A stretch of DNA of 64,000 nt from contig NZ_MUNU01000019.1 in assembly GCF_002001085.1 (NCBI RefSeq), positions 310,001 through 374,000 of the forward strand, read 5' to 3'. The notes beneath the pieces were generated by a model, which saw only the letters and a program-made list of their open reading frames with translations, did not search any database and was not told the DNA's origin. Below are positions 28,923 to 39,179 of this stretch, one piece after another. Position numbers and translations under genes: made by a program. Each line of letters starts with the position of its first letter. Within the stretch, counting starts at the first letter, position 1. The DNA is from Rhodanobacter sp. B05. GTDB lineage: Bacteria; Pseudomonadota; Gammaproteobacteria; Xanthomonadales; Rhodanobacteraceae.

Positions 28923-29753
28923 ATGACCACCCGGATTGCATTAATCACCGGCGCCTCCTCCGGCATCGGCGAGGCAACCGCCCGACGACTGCTGACCGAC
29001 GGCTACGTGGTCTACGCTGCCGCGCGACGACTTGAGCGGATGCAGACGCTGGCCACGGCAGGCGCGCGCCTGCTGGCACTGGACCTGACCGACGACGCCT
29101 CGATCGTCGCCGCCGTGGAAGGCATCCGCCGCGCCGAAGGACGCCTCGATATGCTGGTCAACAACGCCGGCTACGGCTCGTATGGCGCGCTGGAGGATGT
29201 ACCGCTCGCCGAAGGACGGCGGCAGTTCGAGGTCAACCTGTTCGGGCTGGCCCGGCTGATCCAGCTGGCCACGCCGATGATGCGTGCCCAGGGCAGCGGC
29301 ACCATCGTCAACATCACCTCGATCGGCGGCAAGATGCACGAGCCGCTGGGCAGCTGGTACCACGCCACCAAGTTCGCCGTGGAAGGCCTGAGCGACTGCC
29401 TGCGGATGGAGCTGGCACCATTCGGCATCGATGTGGTGGTGATCGAACCGGGCGCGATCCGCACCGAATGGAGCGGCATTGCGAGGGACAGCCTGCTGCA
29501 GCATTCCGGCCACACCGCGTACGCCGAACAGGCCGCTGCACACGCACGCATGCTGGCCGCCAGCGACACCTCGAAGATGGTCTCGGCGCCCGACGTGGTC
29601 GCCCGCACCATCGCGCGTGCTTTGCGCGCACGCCGACCGCGCACCCGCTACGCCACCGGCGGTGGCGCGCGCACCATCCTGTTCCTGCGCTGGATGCTCG
29701 GCGACCGCGCGTTCGACGCGGTGATGCGGATGGCCGAGAAAGGACTGGCCTGA
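28923..29753 (+). CDS. SDR family NAD(P)-dependent oxidoreductase
   Basis: 276 residues. Classical short-chain dehydrogenase: cofactor loop TGASSGIGEA (residues 9-18), NNAG motif (MLVNNAGYGSYG), catalytic Ser in ITSIGG, and Y-x3-K as YHATK. The form with RMELAPFGIDVVVIEPGAIRTEW is typical of the DHRS/YbbO-like group acting on ketones or retinol-like substrates. Start ATG 28923. Driven by the MerR-type promoter in front. Confidence 0.92.
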   Translation: MTTRIALITGASSGIGEATARRLLTDGYVVYAAARRLERMQTLATAGARLLALDLTDDASIVAAVEGIRRAEGRLDMLVNNAGYGSYGALEDVPLAEGRRQFEVNLFGLARLIQLATPMMRAQGSGTIVNITSIGGKMHEPLGSWYHATKFAVEGLSDCLRMELAPFGIDVVVIEPGAIRTEWSGIARDSLLQHSGHTAYAEQAAAHARMLAASDTSKMVSAPDVVARTIARALRARRPRTRYATGGGARTILFLRWMLGDRAFDAVMRMAEKGLA

Positions 29754-29776
29754 GCGCGCGCCCTCGCCATGACGAC

Positions 29777-29974
29777 TCAGGCCGGGTTCCAGGCATGCTC
29801 CGGGTAGTAGCGCCGCATCGCGCGATCGACAAAGGCCGGCAGATTCGGCCGCGTTTCCACGGCACGACGCAGCGGCGTCTCGAAGAACGGCGTGGCCACG
29901 CAACCCGGCACATCGCGACCGCCGATGTGTCGATCTCCGCCGAAAATTCCGATGACTTTACCGACGGCAGGCAC
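29777..29974 (-). pseudogene. C-terminal remnant of a glutathione S-transferase-like protein
   Basis: In the 334-bp space between the SDR and the first S9 gene, the minus strand can encode a 65-residue frame. Its second half (TPFFETPLRRAVETRPNLPAFVDR then AMRRYYPEHAW, split here) reads like the C-terminus of a GST/metaxin-like protein. The upstream part has no homology-like character and no complete GST domain precedes it. I read it as a decayed fragment; a short genuine gene is less likely. Confidence 0.4.
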
Positions 29975-30087
29975 GGTCGGTCATGACGGTTGTCCGCTCG
30001 CCACGAGCACCATGTCGCTGCTATAAACTGGAATCCGTACGCGGCCACGCATGAGGTGCGGCCGCGCCGTGACCACAGGGGAACTCG

Positions 30088-32097
30088 ATGATGGATAGGC
30101 GACGCTGGATCGTGGCGGCTTTGCTGTTGCTGTTTGTGTCCGTGCTGCAGGCGCAGCCGGTGTCCTTCGCCGACCTGGCGAAGCATCCTGAATACCGCGA
30201 GGTGAGGATCTCCCCCGACGGGAAGTACGTCGCCGCGACCGCGTTGCTCCAGGGCGGACAGACGGTGCTGGCCTTGGTCGACTTGGCAACCAGGAAGCCG
30301 ATCATCTTGCGCCTGCGCGAAGGCGATGATGTGGTCCGCTTCGACTGGGTGGGGCCGGAACGGCTGGTGTATTCGGTCGGGCATCGAATAGGCGGCTATG
30401 ACGCACCGCTGAGCACGGGCGAGCTGTTTGCGGTCAACGGCGACGGCAGCGGCGCCAACATGCTGTACGGCTACCGCAAGACCGCCGTGAACGCCGACTC
30501 CGGCTCGCTGATCCCGCACGCCACCACCGAACGGGGCACGGCGAGCCTGATCGCCGCGATCCCCGACGACCCGCAGCACATCCTGGTCTCGGTCAGCCTG
30601 TGGGATACCACCGGCTATGAGCTCAACCTGCCGGTCGCGTACCGGATGGACGTGCGCAGCGGCGACAAGATCAAGATGCTGACTGCGCCAATGCGCGGCG
30701 CGGAGTTTCTGGCCGATCACCAGGGCCGGATCCGTTTCGCCTACGGCGAGGCCAACGACGGCAGCTGGAAGGTCTACGAGCATCCGCTCAAGGGCGACGG
30801 CTGGACCCTGCTGCCGGAGTTCAGCAACAACCGCTCCACGCCGCTGGCGTTCAGCAGCGACGACCGCACCGTGTATTTCGAATGCCCTGCCGGAGCCGCC
30901 GGCTTCGGCGTGTGCAGCTGGGATGTGGCGACGCGCAAGCTGGCTACCGTGTGGAGTAACCAGAGGGTGGAGGAGGACGACTTGGCGCAGGGCCTGGCCA
31001 GGGACAGCATCATCGGCGTGAGCTTCACGGACGGGCGCCCGGGCCTGTCGGTGTTCGACTCGCAATCGGCCGATGCGCAGGCGCTGATCATGCTGATGAA
31101 GCAGTTCCCCGGCGAGCAGGTCAGCTTCACCTCCGGCACCACCGACGGCGGCCTGAGCCTGGTGCTGGTCCAGGCCGACGCCGATCCCGGCGCGTTCTAT
31201 CTGTTCGATCCCAAGGCGCACAAGCTGACCATGCTGCTGCCGCGGATGCCGTGGATCGACCCGTCGCAGATGGCACGCAAGCAACCGATCGAGTTCGCCG
31301 CGCGCGACGGCCTGAAACTGCAGGGCTATGTCACCTACCCGCCCGGTGAGGAAAGCGCGAAGCAACTGCCGATGGTGGTGGTGGTGCACGGTGGCCCTTA
31401 CGGCATCCGCGACCGCTGGGACTATGACCCCGACGTGCAGGCCCTGGCGACACGCGGCTACGCGGTGCTGCAGGTCAACTTCCGCGGTTCCGGCGGCTAT
31501 GGCTACGACTTCGTGAAAGCCGGCTGGCGCCAGTGGGGCGGCACGATGCAGGACGACGTCACCGACGGCACCCGCTGGGCGATCGCGCAGGGCATCGCCG
31601 ATCCCAAGCGCATCTGCATCTACGGCGTCAGCTACGGCGGCTATGCGGCATTGGAGGGCGCGATGAAGGAACCGGATCTGTACCAGTGCACGATCGGCTA
31701 CGTGGGCATCTACGACCTCCCGCTGATGTTCCATCGTGGCGACACGCATGATTCCAGCTGGGGCGAAGACTTCCTCAAGCGGGCACTCGGCAACGACATG
31801 GCGGTACTCGCCAGTCATTCGCCGATCAACCAGCTCGATTCACTCAAGGCCAAGGTGATGCTGGTGGTCGGCGGCAAGGACTACCGCGTGCCGGAGATCC
31901 AGGGCCTGCACCTGCACCAGGCCCTGCTCGACCGGCACATCGCCCACGAGTGGATGCTCAAGCCGGACGAGATGCACGGCTTCTACAACGAGGCGAACGT
32001 CACCGAGCTGTATACCCGCATGCTGCAGTTCATCGGTGCGAGTATCGGACCGGGGATGACGGGCAAGGCGGCAGCGGCAGGTGCCGCTGCGCATTGA
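30088..32097 (+). CDS. S9 family prolyl oligopeptidase, first tandem copy
   Basis: 669 residues. Signal peptide (RRRWIVAALLLLFVSVLQAQ) then a beta-propeller-like region starting PVSFADLAKHPEYREVRISPDGKY in part, and a C-terminal alpha/beta hydrolase. The nucleophile is GVSYGG (Ser about 515), the oxyanion region VVHGGPYGIRD, the acid GGKDYRVPE and the base DEMHGF. Likely a periplasmic or secreted dipeptidyl/prolyl peptidase. ATG 30088 or the next ATG. First of three tandem paralogues. Confidence 0.93.
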   Translation: MMDRRRWIVAALLLLFVSVLQAQPVSFADLAKHPEYREVRISPDGKYVAATALLQGGQTVLALVDLATRKPIILRLREGDDVVRFDWVGPERLVYSVGHRIGGYDAPLSTGELFAVNGDGSGANMLYGYRKTAVNADSGSLIPHATTERGTASLIAAIPDDPQHILVSVSLWDTTGYELNLPVAYRMDVRSGDKIKMLTAPMRGAEFLADHQGRIRFAYGEANDGSWKVYEHPLKGDGWTLLPEFSNNRSTPLAFSSDDRTVYFECPAGAAGFGVCSWDVATRKLATVWSNQRVEEDDLAQGLARDSIIGVSFTDGRPGLSVFDSQSADAQALIMLMKQFPGEQVSFTSGTTDGGLSLVLVQADADPGAFYLFDPKAHKLTMLLPRMPWIDPSQMARKQPIEFAARDGLKLQGYVTYPPGEESAKQLPMVVVVHGGPYGIRDRWDYDPDVQALATRGYAVLQVNFRGSGGYGYDFVKAGWRQWGGTMQDDVTDGTRWAIAQGIADPKRICIYGVSYGGYAALEGAMKEPDLYQCTIGYVGIYDLPLMFHRGDTHDSSWGEDFLKRALGNDMAVLASHSPINQLDSLKAKVMLVVGGKDYRVPEIQGLHLHQALLDRHIAHEWMLKPDEMHGFYNEANVTELYTRMLQFIGASIGPGMTGKAAAAGAAAH

Positions 32098-32234
32098 GTT
32101 TCAGCGCGCGACGCAGATAACGGCTGGCGCAGTGCCCGGAGCAGCGCCTGGGCATCCATGGACGGACCTCCCGTCGCGGACTTGCGAGCACGCCGTGACT
32201 CCGGGAATGGTTCCGCCACATGGAGATTCAAACG

Positions 32235-34199
32235 ATGCACTTGCGACACTGGATCGCCGCACTGGCCCTGTTGCTGATCCCTGCCGCGCTGTGCGCGCAG
32301 CCCGTGTCATTCGCCGATCTGGCAAAACACGTCGAGCACGGCACGGTAAAGATTTCCCCCGACGGCGCCTACCTGGCCACCACCAATGTGGTGAAGGGAC
32401 AAACGGTGCTGGCCTTGATCCGCCTGTCCGACAAGATGGAAAGCACGGTGCGCCCGCGCGACGGCGACGATGTCGTCAACTACTGGTGGGCCTCATCCGG
32501 TCGCGTGCTGTACACGGTGGGTATCCGCGACAGCCAGTTCGACGAGCCGTACAGCCTCGGCGAGATCTATGCGGTTGATGCGGATGGCGGGAATCCGAAG
32601 ATGCTCTACGGATACCGTATGGCCAATACGGCCGCACCCGAGCGTGGCTGGGCCGAGGTGATTGGCGGCATCGCGCATGACCCAGACCATGTGCTGGTCG
32701 GAATTACCCCGTGGGAAAAGCAGTACCCGCACAATCTGCTGCCGGTCGCGTACCGGATGGATGTGCACACCGGCAAGAAGATCGCGCTGACCGCCGCGCC
32801 GATCGAGGACGCGGAATTTGTTGCCGATCATCAGGGCCGGATCCGCTTCGCCTATGCCGAGGACGCTGACGAGCGGATGCGGGTGTACATGCTGCAGGAC
32901 GATGGCAAGAGCTGGCAGTTTCTGCCACAGATCAGCGCGCAACGCGCGGTTCCGCTGGCCTTCGATGCCGACGACCGCGTCGCGTACTTCGACTGCCCCC
33001 AACCTGCGGGAGTCTCGGCCATTTGCACCTGGGACGCGGCAACGCACCGATTGACACCGATCTGGAGCAACGCCCGGGTCGAGGCCGATGGCATGCTGCG
33101 CGGTATGGCCAGGGACAGCCTCATCGGCATCAGCTTCACCGATGGCCGGCCCGCAGTAGCCCTGCTCGACAACCAGTCGGCGGATGCAAAGGCCTTGCTG
33201 ATGCTGATGAAGCAGTTCCCCGGCGAGATCGTGCGTTTCGTCTCCGGCAGCCGCGATGGACGCCTCAGCGTGGTGCTGGTCGAGGCCGACGCCGACCCGG
33301 GCACCTTCTACCTGTTCGACCACAGCGCGCACAAGCTGACCTTGTTGCTTTCGCGCGCGGCATGGATCGACCCCGCCAAGATGGCGCGCAAACAGCCATT
33401 CGAGTTCGCTGCACGCGATGGTCTCAAGCTGAAGGGTTACCTAAGCTTTCCACCTGACCAGGGCGGCGGCAAAAACCTGCCAATGGTGGTCATGGTGCAC
33501 GGTGGCCCATACGGAATACGCGACGATTGGGGCTACGAGCCCGATGTGCAGGCACTGGCTACCCGTGGCTACCTGGTGTTGCAGGTGAACTTTCGCGGTT
33601 CGGGTGGCCGCGGCCGCGCTTTCGAGCATGCCGGCTGGCTCGAATGGGGCGGCAAGATGCAGGACGACGTCACCGACGCCACCCGCTGGGCGATCGCGCA
33701 GGGCCTGGCCAACCCCGGGCGCATCTGCATTTTCGGTGCGAGCTATGGCGGCTACGCCGCTTTGGAAGGCGCCGTGAAGGAGCCTGACCTGTACCAATGC
33801 GCGATCGGCTACGCCGGCATCTACAACCTGCAGTTGATGTTCAAACGCGGGGACATTCCCCAGTCCAAGACCGGCAGGAACTACCTCAAGGAAGTGCTGG
33901 GAACCGACATGAACCTGCTGGCCAAACGCTCGCCGGTCAATCAACTCGACTCATTGAAGGCCAGGGTGATGCTGGTCGTGGGTGGTGCGGATACGCGAGC
34001 ACCGCCGGTACAGTCACTGGAACTGCGCAAGGCGCTGCGCAAACACCAGATGGACCCGGTGTGGCTGTTCAAACCCAGGGAAGGCCACGGGTTCCTGGGA
34101 GAGGCCGACAATGTCGAGCTCTATACCCAGCTGATCCAGTTCCTCTCGGCAAACATCGGCCCCGGCGCTACCCCGGCAACCACAGCCGCCACGCACTGA
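32235..34199 (+). CDS. S9 family prolyl oligopeptidase, second tandem copy
   Basis: 654 residues, collinear with the first copy. Signal peptide MHLRHWIAALALLLIPAALC, conserved PVSFADLAKH start, nucleophile GASYGG (Ser about 503) and base REGHGF. The acid loop reads GGADTRAPPVQS, where the other copies have DYRVP/DERVP, so the active-site surroundings have diverged. ATG 32235 starts the signal peptide; ATG 32220 is also open. 137 bp separate it from the first copy. Confidence 0.92.
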   Translation: MHLRHWIAALALLLIPAALCAQPVSFADLAKHVEHGTVKISPDGAYLATTNVVKGQTVLALIRLSDKMESTVRPRDGDDVVNYWWASSGRVLYTVGIRDSQFDEPYSLGEIYAVDADGGNPKMLYGYRMANTAAPERGWAEVIGGIAHDPDHVLVGITPWEKQYPHNLLPVAYRMDVHTGKKIALTAAPIEDAEFVADHQGRIRFAYAEDADERMRVYMLQDDGKSWQFLPQISAQRAVPLAFDADDRVAYFDCPQPAGVSAICTWDAATHRLTPIWSNARVEADGMLRGMARDSLIGISFTDGRPAVALLDNQSADAKALLMLMKQFPGEIVRFVSGSRDGRLSVVLVEADADPGTFYLFDHSAHKLTLLLSRAAWIDPAKMARKQPFEFAARDGLKLKGYLSFPPDQGGGKNLPMVVMVHGGPYGIRDDWGYEPDVQALATRGYLVLQVNFRGSGGRGRAFEHAGWLEWGGKMQDDVTDATRWAIAQGLANPGRICIFGASYGGYAALEGAVKEPDLYQCAIGYAGIYNLQLMFKRGDIPQSKTGRNYLKEVLGTDMNLLAKRSPVNQLDSLKARVMLVVGGADTRAPPVQSLELRKALRKHQMDPVWLFKPREGHGFLGEADNVELYTQLIQFLSANIGPGATPATTAATH

Positions 34200-34276
34200 A
34201 CGATTGCTACCCCGCGATTGCGCCCGGGCGACGGCGCAACCATGCATGGCGCGAGCACCCAAAGGAGAATCCGGGG

Positions 34277-36263
34277 ATGAAATCGCAACAAGGCATCATG
34301 GCATTGCTGCTGTTTTTCGCAAGCATGGTTCAAGCCGCACCGGTGTCCTTCGCGGATCTGGCCAGGCACTTCGAGTACACCGACGTGAAGATCTCGCCGG
34401 ACGGGAAGTATCTGGCCGCATTGAGCGTGGTCAAGGATCAGCATGTGCTCGCGTTGCTCCGCCTGTCGGACAAGCAGGGGCGGGTACTTCATCCGCGCGA
34501 AGGCGACGACGTCACCGACTTCTGGTGGGCGTCGCCGGGCCGGGTCGTCTACACGGTTGGCACCCATGTCGGCGGTATCGACCAGCCGCTGTCGACCGGT
34601 GAATTGTTTGCCGTGAGCGCCGATGGTGGCGATCCGGAAATGCTCTACGGATACCGCAAGGGGGGGCATGACCACGGGCACCCTCATCCCGCACGCGGTC
34701 AGCGCCCGTGGCACGGCACGATTCATCGCCTCGATCCCGGGCGATCCCCGCCATGCGCTGGTGTCGATCAGCTCATGGGATGCGGCGGGCAGCCAGCGCG
34801 ACCTGTCCCAGGCAGAGCGGATCGACCTGCAGAACGGCAACCTGAAACCGATCATCGCCGCGCCGGGCCGTGGCATGTCGTTCGTTGCCGATCACCAGGG
34901 ACACATCCGCTTCGCCTACGGCGAGGAGGATGCCGGCGACATCAAGGTCTACCTGCACCCGGTCGACGGCGAAGGCTGGCAGGAGATGCCGGATGTCGAG
35001 CCGACGCGGTCCATTCCGCTGGCCTTCAACCGGACCGACAGCCTGGTCTATTTCACCTGTACCCCCAAGGATGGCGGATTCGGCATCTGCAGCTGGAGCC
35101 CGACCACGAAGCAGTGGGATACGGTGTGGAGCAATCCCCGGGTCGAGGCCAGCGGGCTGCTGCAGGGCATGGCCAGGGACGAGATTGCCGGCGTGCGCTA
35201 CGAGGATGGCCGCCCGGGGGTGGCGCTGTTCGACGGCGACTCGGACTACGCGAACATCCTTATCGGATTGATGAAGCAGTTCCCCGGCGAGGATGTCCGT
35301 TTCGTCTCCGGCAGCAGTGATGGCCGGCTGAGTATCGTGCGCGTGGATGCGGACATGGATCCGGGCACGTTCTACCTGTACGAGCGCGATACCCGCAAAC
35401 TCACCTCCTTGCTGGCGGTGGCCTCGTGGATCGACCCGCAGCAAATGGCCGCCAAGCAGGCGTTCGATTTCAAGGCGCGCGACGGCCTGCCACTGCAGGG
35501 TTATGTCAGCTATCCACCGGGTGAGGAGGAGGCCACGCACCTGCCGATGGTGGTGTATGTCCATGGCGGCCCCTATGGTGTACGCGACGACTGGGATTAC
35601 GACGCCTATGTACAGGCGTTGGCGACGCGCGGCTACGCCGTGTTGCAGGTGAATTACCGCGGCTCTGGTGGCTACGGCTACGAGTTTGAAACGGCGGGTT
35701 GGCGGGAATGGGGCGGCAAGATGCAGGACGATGTCAGCGATGCCACCCGCTGGGCGATCGCCCAGGGCATCGCCGACCCTCGGCGCATCTGTATCTTCGG
35801 CGCGAGCTATGGCGGTTACGCGGCGTTGGAAGGCGCGGTGAAGGAACCCGATCTGTACCAGTGCGCGATCGGCTACGTGGGTATCTACGATCTGCCGCTG
35901 ATGTACCGGCGCGGCGACATTCCGCAATCCACCTATGGCGAAGGCTATCTGAAGCGCGTCCTGAGTACGGACATGCAGGCGCTGGCACAGCGCTCGCCAA
36001 TCAACCAGCTCGATCGACTCAGGGCGAAGGTGATGCTGGTCGTCGGCGGCCAGGACGAACGCGTGCCGCCGATCCAGGGCAGGCATCTGCACGACGCGCT
36101 GCTCAAGCGACACATCGCCCACGCCTGGATCGACAAGCCAGGCGAAATGCATGGCTTTTACGACGAAAAGGATGTCGCCGCGCTGTACGACCAGATCGTG
36201 CAATTCCTGGGCGCCAACATCGGCCCGGGCACGTCTGCCGCCGCCAGCGCAGCAGCGCACTGA
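34277..36263 (+). pseudogene. S9 family prolyl oligopeptidase, third tandem copy, frameshifted
   Basis: Reading starts at ATG 34277 (MKSQQGIMALLLFF, signal peptide, then APVSFADLARHFEY) with AAGGAG upstream. It is normal to YGYRK, where a run of seven G at about 34659-34666 shifts the frame; the homologous protein continues in another frame from GTLIPHAVSARGTARF to the stop at 36263. The catalytic Ser (GASYGG, codon 35805), GGQDERVPP and GEMHGF are all intact after the shift. One G fewer would restore a protein of about 661 residues. Either a real mutation, a slippage-prone switch, or a sequencing error. Confidence 0.85.
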
Positions 36264-36372
36264 CGGTCGGCGACACCCGACGATCGGCAACTACCCCGAC
36301 TGATGGCCTACGCATGAACGTCGCCGTTCTGGCACAGTGCGGCGATCCATTGCCACGTCACCCGGGGGAACC

Positions 36373-39132
36373 ATGGCCATGCCTGCCTGTCGTCGAATTC
36401 CGCTTACCGCCATGCTGGCGCTGCTCAGCTTCTGCGCCGTCGCCGCCACCGATCCCGATGGCTCGATCACCTACGCGCGCGATCCGGCGCAGCCGGTCGA
36501 CCAGGCGTACACGGCGCAGATCCTGAAGGACACCACCGACCCGTCGTTCAATTCGCCGCTCACCGACTACCTGCCGGCCTCCAGCAGCGTACCCACGCCG
36601 GAAAAGGTGCTCGGCCACATCGCCGGGGCGCCGAACTACCTGCCCTACTCGGCCGACGTCTATCGCTACTTCCGCGCGCTGGCCGCAGCCAGTCCGCGGG
36701 TGAAAGTGTTCTCGATCGGCAAGACCGAGGAAGGCCGCGAGATGATCGCGGTGGCGGTGGCGGACGAGAACCTGCTGGCCGACCTCGATGCGAACAAGGC
36801 GCGGCTGGCGCAGCTCGGTGACCCGCGCACGATCGGCATGGACGACGCCACCGCCGACCAGCTGATCGCGAAATCGACCCCGGTCTACTACATCACCGGC
36901 ACCATCCACTCCACCGAAACCGGCGCGCCCACCGCGCTGATGGAGCTGGCCTACCGCCTGGCGGTGGACAACGCGCCCTACATCAGGCACATCCGTTCGC
37001 ACGTGATCACCCTGATCACGCCGATCGTCGAGGTGGACGGCCGCGATCGCCAGGTCGACCGCTACAACTGGCACCTGGCGCACCCGGGCGAGAATTACCC
37101 GCGGCTGCTGTACTGGGGCCATTACGTCGCGCACGACAACAACCGCGACGCGATGGCGATGACACTGAACCTCACCCGCAACGTGGCCGACACCTTCGTC
37201 GGCTGGCATGCGCAGGTGTTGCACGACCTGCACGAGTCGGTGCCGTTCCTGTACGACAACACTGTCGGCGATGGCCCGTACAACGCGTGGATCGACCCGA
37301 TCCTCACCGGCGAATGGCAGCAACTGGGCTGGGACAACGTGCAGCAGCTGACCAAGCTGGGCATGCCCGGTGTATTCACCCACGGCGATTTCGACACCTG
37401 GAGCCCCGGCTACCTGATGTTCATCGCGGCGATGCACAACGGCATCAGCCGCCTCTACGAGACCTTCGGCAACGACGGCGCCGACACCGTCAAGCGCATC
37501 CTCGCTCCCGACGAATATCAGCGCACCTGGTACAAGCCGAACCCGCCATTGCCGGTGGTGACCTGGTCGCAGCGCGACAACAACAACTACCAACAGACCG
37601 GCCTGCTCACCGCCTTGAATTATTTCTCCGGCAACGGCCAGCTGTTCCTGAAGAACTTCTATCTGAAGAGCAAGCGCTCGATCGAGAAGCCGCAGAACGC
37701 CGGCCCGGCGGCGTACGTGTTCCCCGCCAACGACCCGCGCAGTGGCTCGCAGGCGCAATTGCTGCGCATCATGCAGCGCCAGCATGTCGAAGTCAGCCGC
37801 AGCACCGCACCGATCACGGTGACGCTGCCACCGGTGAAGTCCGACGACGGCAATTCGAAGCAGGCCACCTCGCGCAGCTTCCCTGCCGGCAGCTACATCG
37901 TGCGCATGGATCAACCGTACTCGCGCATCGCCGACACCTTGCTCGACCGTCAGTACTGGTCGCCGAAGGATCCGCAGAAGCATCCCTACGACGACACCGC
38001 CTGGTCGATGGGCGACTTGTTCGACGTGGAGGTGGCGCGGGTCATCGACAACAGCATCCTGAAGGCACCGATGAGCAAGCTCGACGGGCCGGTGAAGGTG
38101 CCTGCGGGGCTGGCGGCCATCGACGTGGCGCCGGCCAGGCTGCCACGCATCGCGGTGATGCACACCTGGCTCAGCACCCAGACCGAGGGCTGGTGGCGCA
38201 TGGCGCTGGACCAGTTGCAGGTGAAGTACGACTACATCAGCACCCAGGACGTGGCGAAGATCAGCGACCTGCGGGCGAAGTACGACGTGATCCTGTTCGG
38301 GCCGGTCGGCGGCGCGAATACGCGGCGCATCGTCGACGGCATGCCGATGTGGGGCAACCCGATGCCCTGGAAAACCACCAAGCTCACGCCGAACATCGGC
38401 CGCATCGACAGCACCGATGATGTCCGTCCCGGCCTGGGCGAGAGCGGCGTGGCGAATCTCAAGCGCTTCGTGCACGACGGCGGCCTGCTGATCACCGCCG
38501 AGGACACCGCGAAATTCGCGATCGACGTGGGCCTGGCACCGGGCGTGTCGGTCACGCCGACCGACAACCTGAGGGTGGTCGGCAGCGTGCTGCAGACGCA
38601 ATTCGTCGATCGCCGCAGCCCGATCGCTGCCGGCTACAGCCGCGACGAGCTGGCCATCTACAGCGCCGAGGGACAGTCGTTCAAGATTTCCAACCTGCTC
38701 AACGGCGACCACGGGTTGCCGACCGCGCAGGACTTCCAGCGTCCCACCGGCCGCGGCGGCCCGCACGACACGGATACGCCCGAGGGCCGGTCGTCCGTCC
38801 CGCCGCCGGCGCTACCCGACGTGAAGCCGTGGCAGGCCACGCCACTCAACGACGAGCAGACGCGCAACAACCCCTGGGTGATTCCGGCCGACCAGCGGCC
38901 GCAGGTGATCCTGCGTTTCGCGGCCGCGGACAAGCTGCTGATCGCAGGCCTGCTCGACCACGGCAACGAAATGGCCGAACGCGCCGCCGTGGTGGACGCC
39001 CGTTACGGCAAGGGCCACGTGCTGCTGTTCGCCAGCAACCCGATGTGGCGCGGCGAGACCATCGGCAGCTACCCGCTGGTGCTCAACGCGATCGTCAATT
39101 TCGACAAGCTGGATACGCCGGCAAAGCCCTGA
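36373..39132 (+). CDS. M14 family zinc metallopeptidase, exported
   Basis: 919 residues. Signal peptide (RIPLTAMLALLSFCAVAA), a zinc carboxypeptidase domain with H-x-x-E as HSTE (His179, Glu182, in GTIHSTETGAP), a VEVDGRDRQVDRYNWH substrate block, and HDLHESVPFLYDN, then a large C-terminal region with a glutamine-amidotransferase-like fold (LFGPVGGANTRR, GGLLITAEDTAKFA). Such proteins are common in Xanthomonadaceae and act on peptides outside the cytoplasm. ATG 36373 follows GGGGGAACC. Same strand as the S9 copies, 109 bp on. Confidence 0.9.
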   Translation: MAMPACRRIPLTAMLALLSFCAVAATDPDGSITYARDPAQPVDQAYTAQILKDTTDPSFNSPLTDYLPASSSVPTPEKVLGHIAGAPNYLPYSADVYRYFRALAAASPRVKVFSIGKTEEGREMIAVAVADENLLADLDANKARLAQLGDPRTIGMDDATADQLIAKSTPVYYITGTIHSTETGAPTALMELAYRLAVDNAPYIRHIRSHVITLITPIVEVDGRDRQVDRYNWHLAHPGENYPRLLYWGHYVAHDNNRDAMAMTLNLTRNVADTFVGWHAQVLHDLHESVPFLYDNTVGDGPYNAWIDPILTGEWQQLGWDNVQQLTKLGMPGVFTHGDFDTWSPGYLMFIAAMHNGISRLYETFGNDGADTVKRILAPDEYQRTWYKPNPPLPVVTWSQRDNNNYQQTGLLTALNYFSGNGQLFLKNFYLKSKRSIEKPQNAGPAAYVFPANDPRSGSQAQLLRIMQRQHVEVSRSTAPITVTLPPVKSDDGNSKQATSRSFPAGSYIVRMDQPYSRIADTLLDRQYWSPKDPQKHPYDDTAWSMGDLFDVEVARVIDNSILKAPMSKLDGPVKVPAGLAAIDVAPARLPRIAVMHTWLSTQTEGWWRMALDQLQVKYDYISTQDVAKISDLRAKYDVILFGPVGGANTRRIVDGMPMWGNPMPWKTTKLTPNIGRIDSTDDVRPGLGESGVANLKRFVHDGGLLITAEDTAKFAIDVGLAPGVSVTPTDNLRVVGSVLQTQFVDRRSPIAAGYSRDELAIYSAEGQSFKISNLLNGDHGLPTAQDFQRPTGRGGPHDTDTPEGRSSVPPPALPDVKPWQATPLNDEQTRNNPWVIPADQRPQVILRFAAADKLLIAGLLDHGNEMAERAAVVDARYGKGHVLLFASNPMWRGETIGSYPLVLNAIVNFDKLDTPAKP

Positions 39133-39149
39133 GGCAGAGCCTGCCGGTT

Positions 39150-39179
39150 CCGTAGCCGCAACGTCAGTCGCGGCTACGG
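39150..39179. terminator. Hairpin between convergent peptidase genes
   Basis: CCGTAGCCGC (39150-39159) and GCGGCTACGG (39170-39179) form a perfect ten-base stem with a ten-base loop. It lies 18 bp past the M14 stop and overlaps the last codons of the convergent M28 gene. No T run follows on either strand, so if it acts as a terminator it is an atypical one. Confidence 0.5.

Noticed and set aside
36358-38766. An 802-codon minus-strand frame
   Set aside because: Exactly antisense to the M14 peptidase, Arg/His/Val-rich composition, no family motif.
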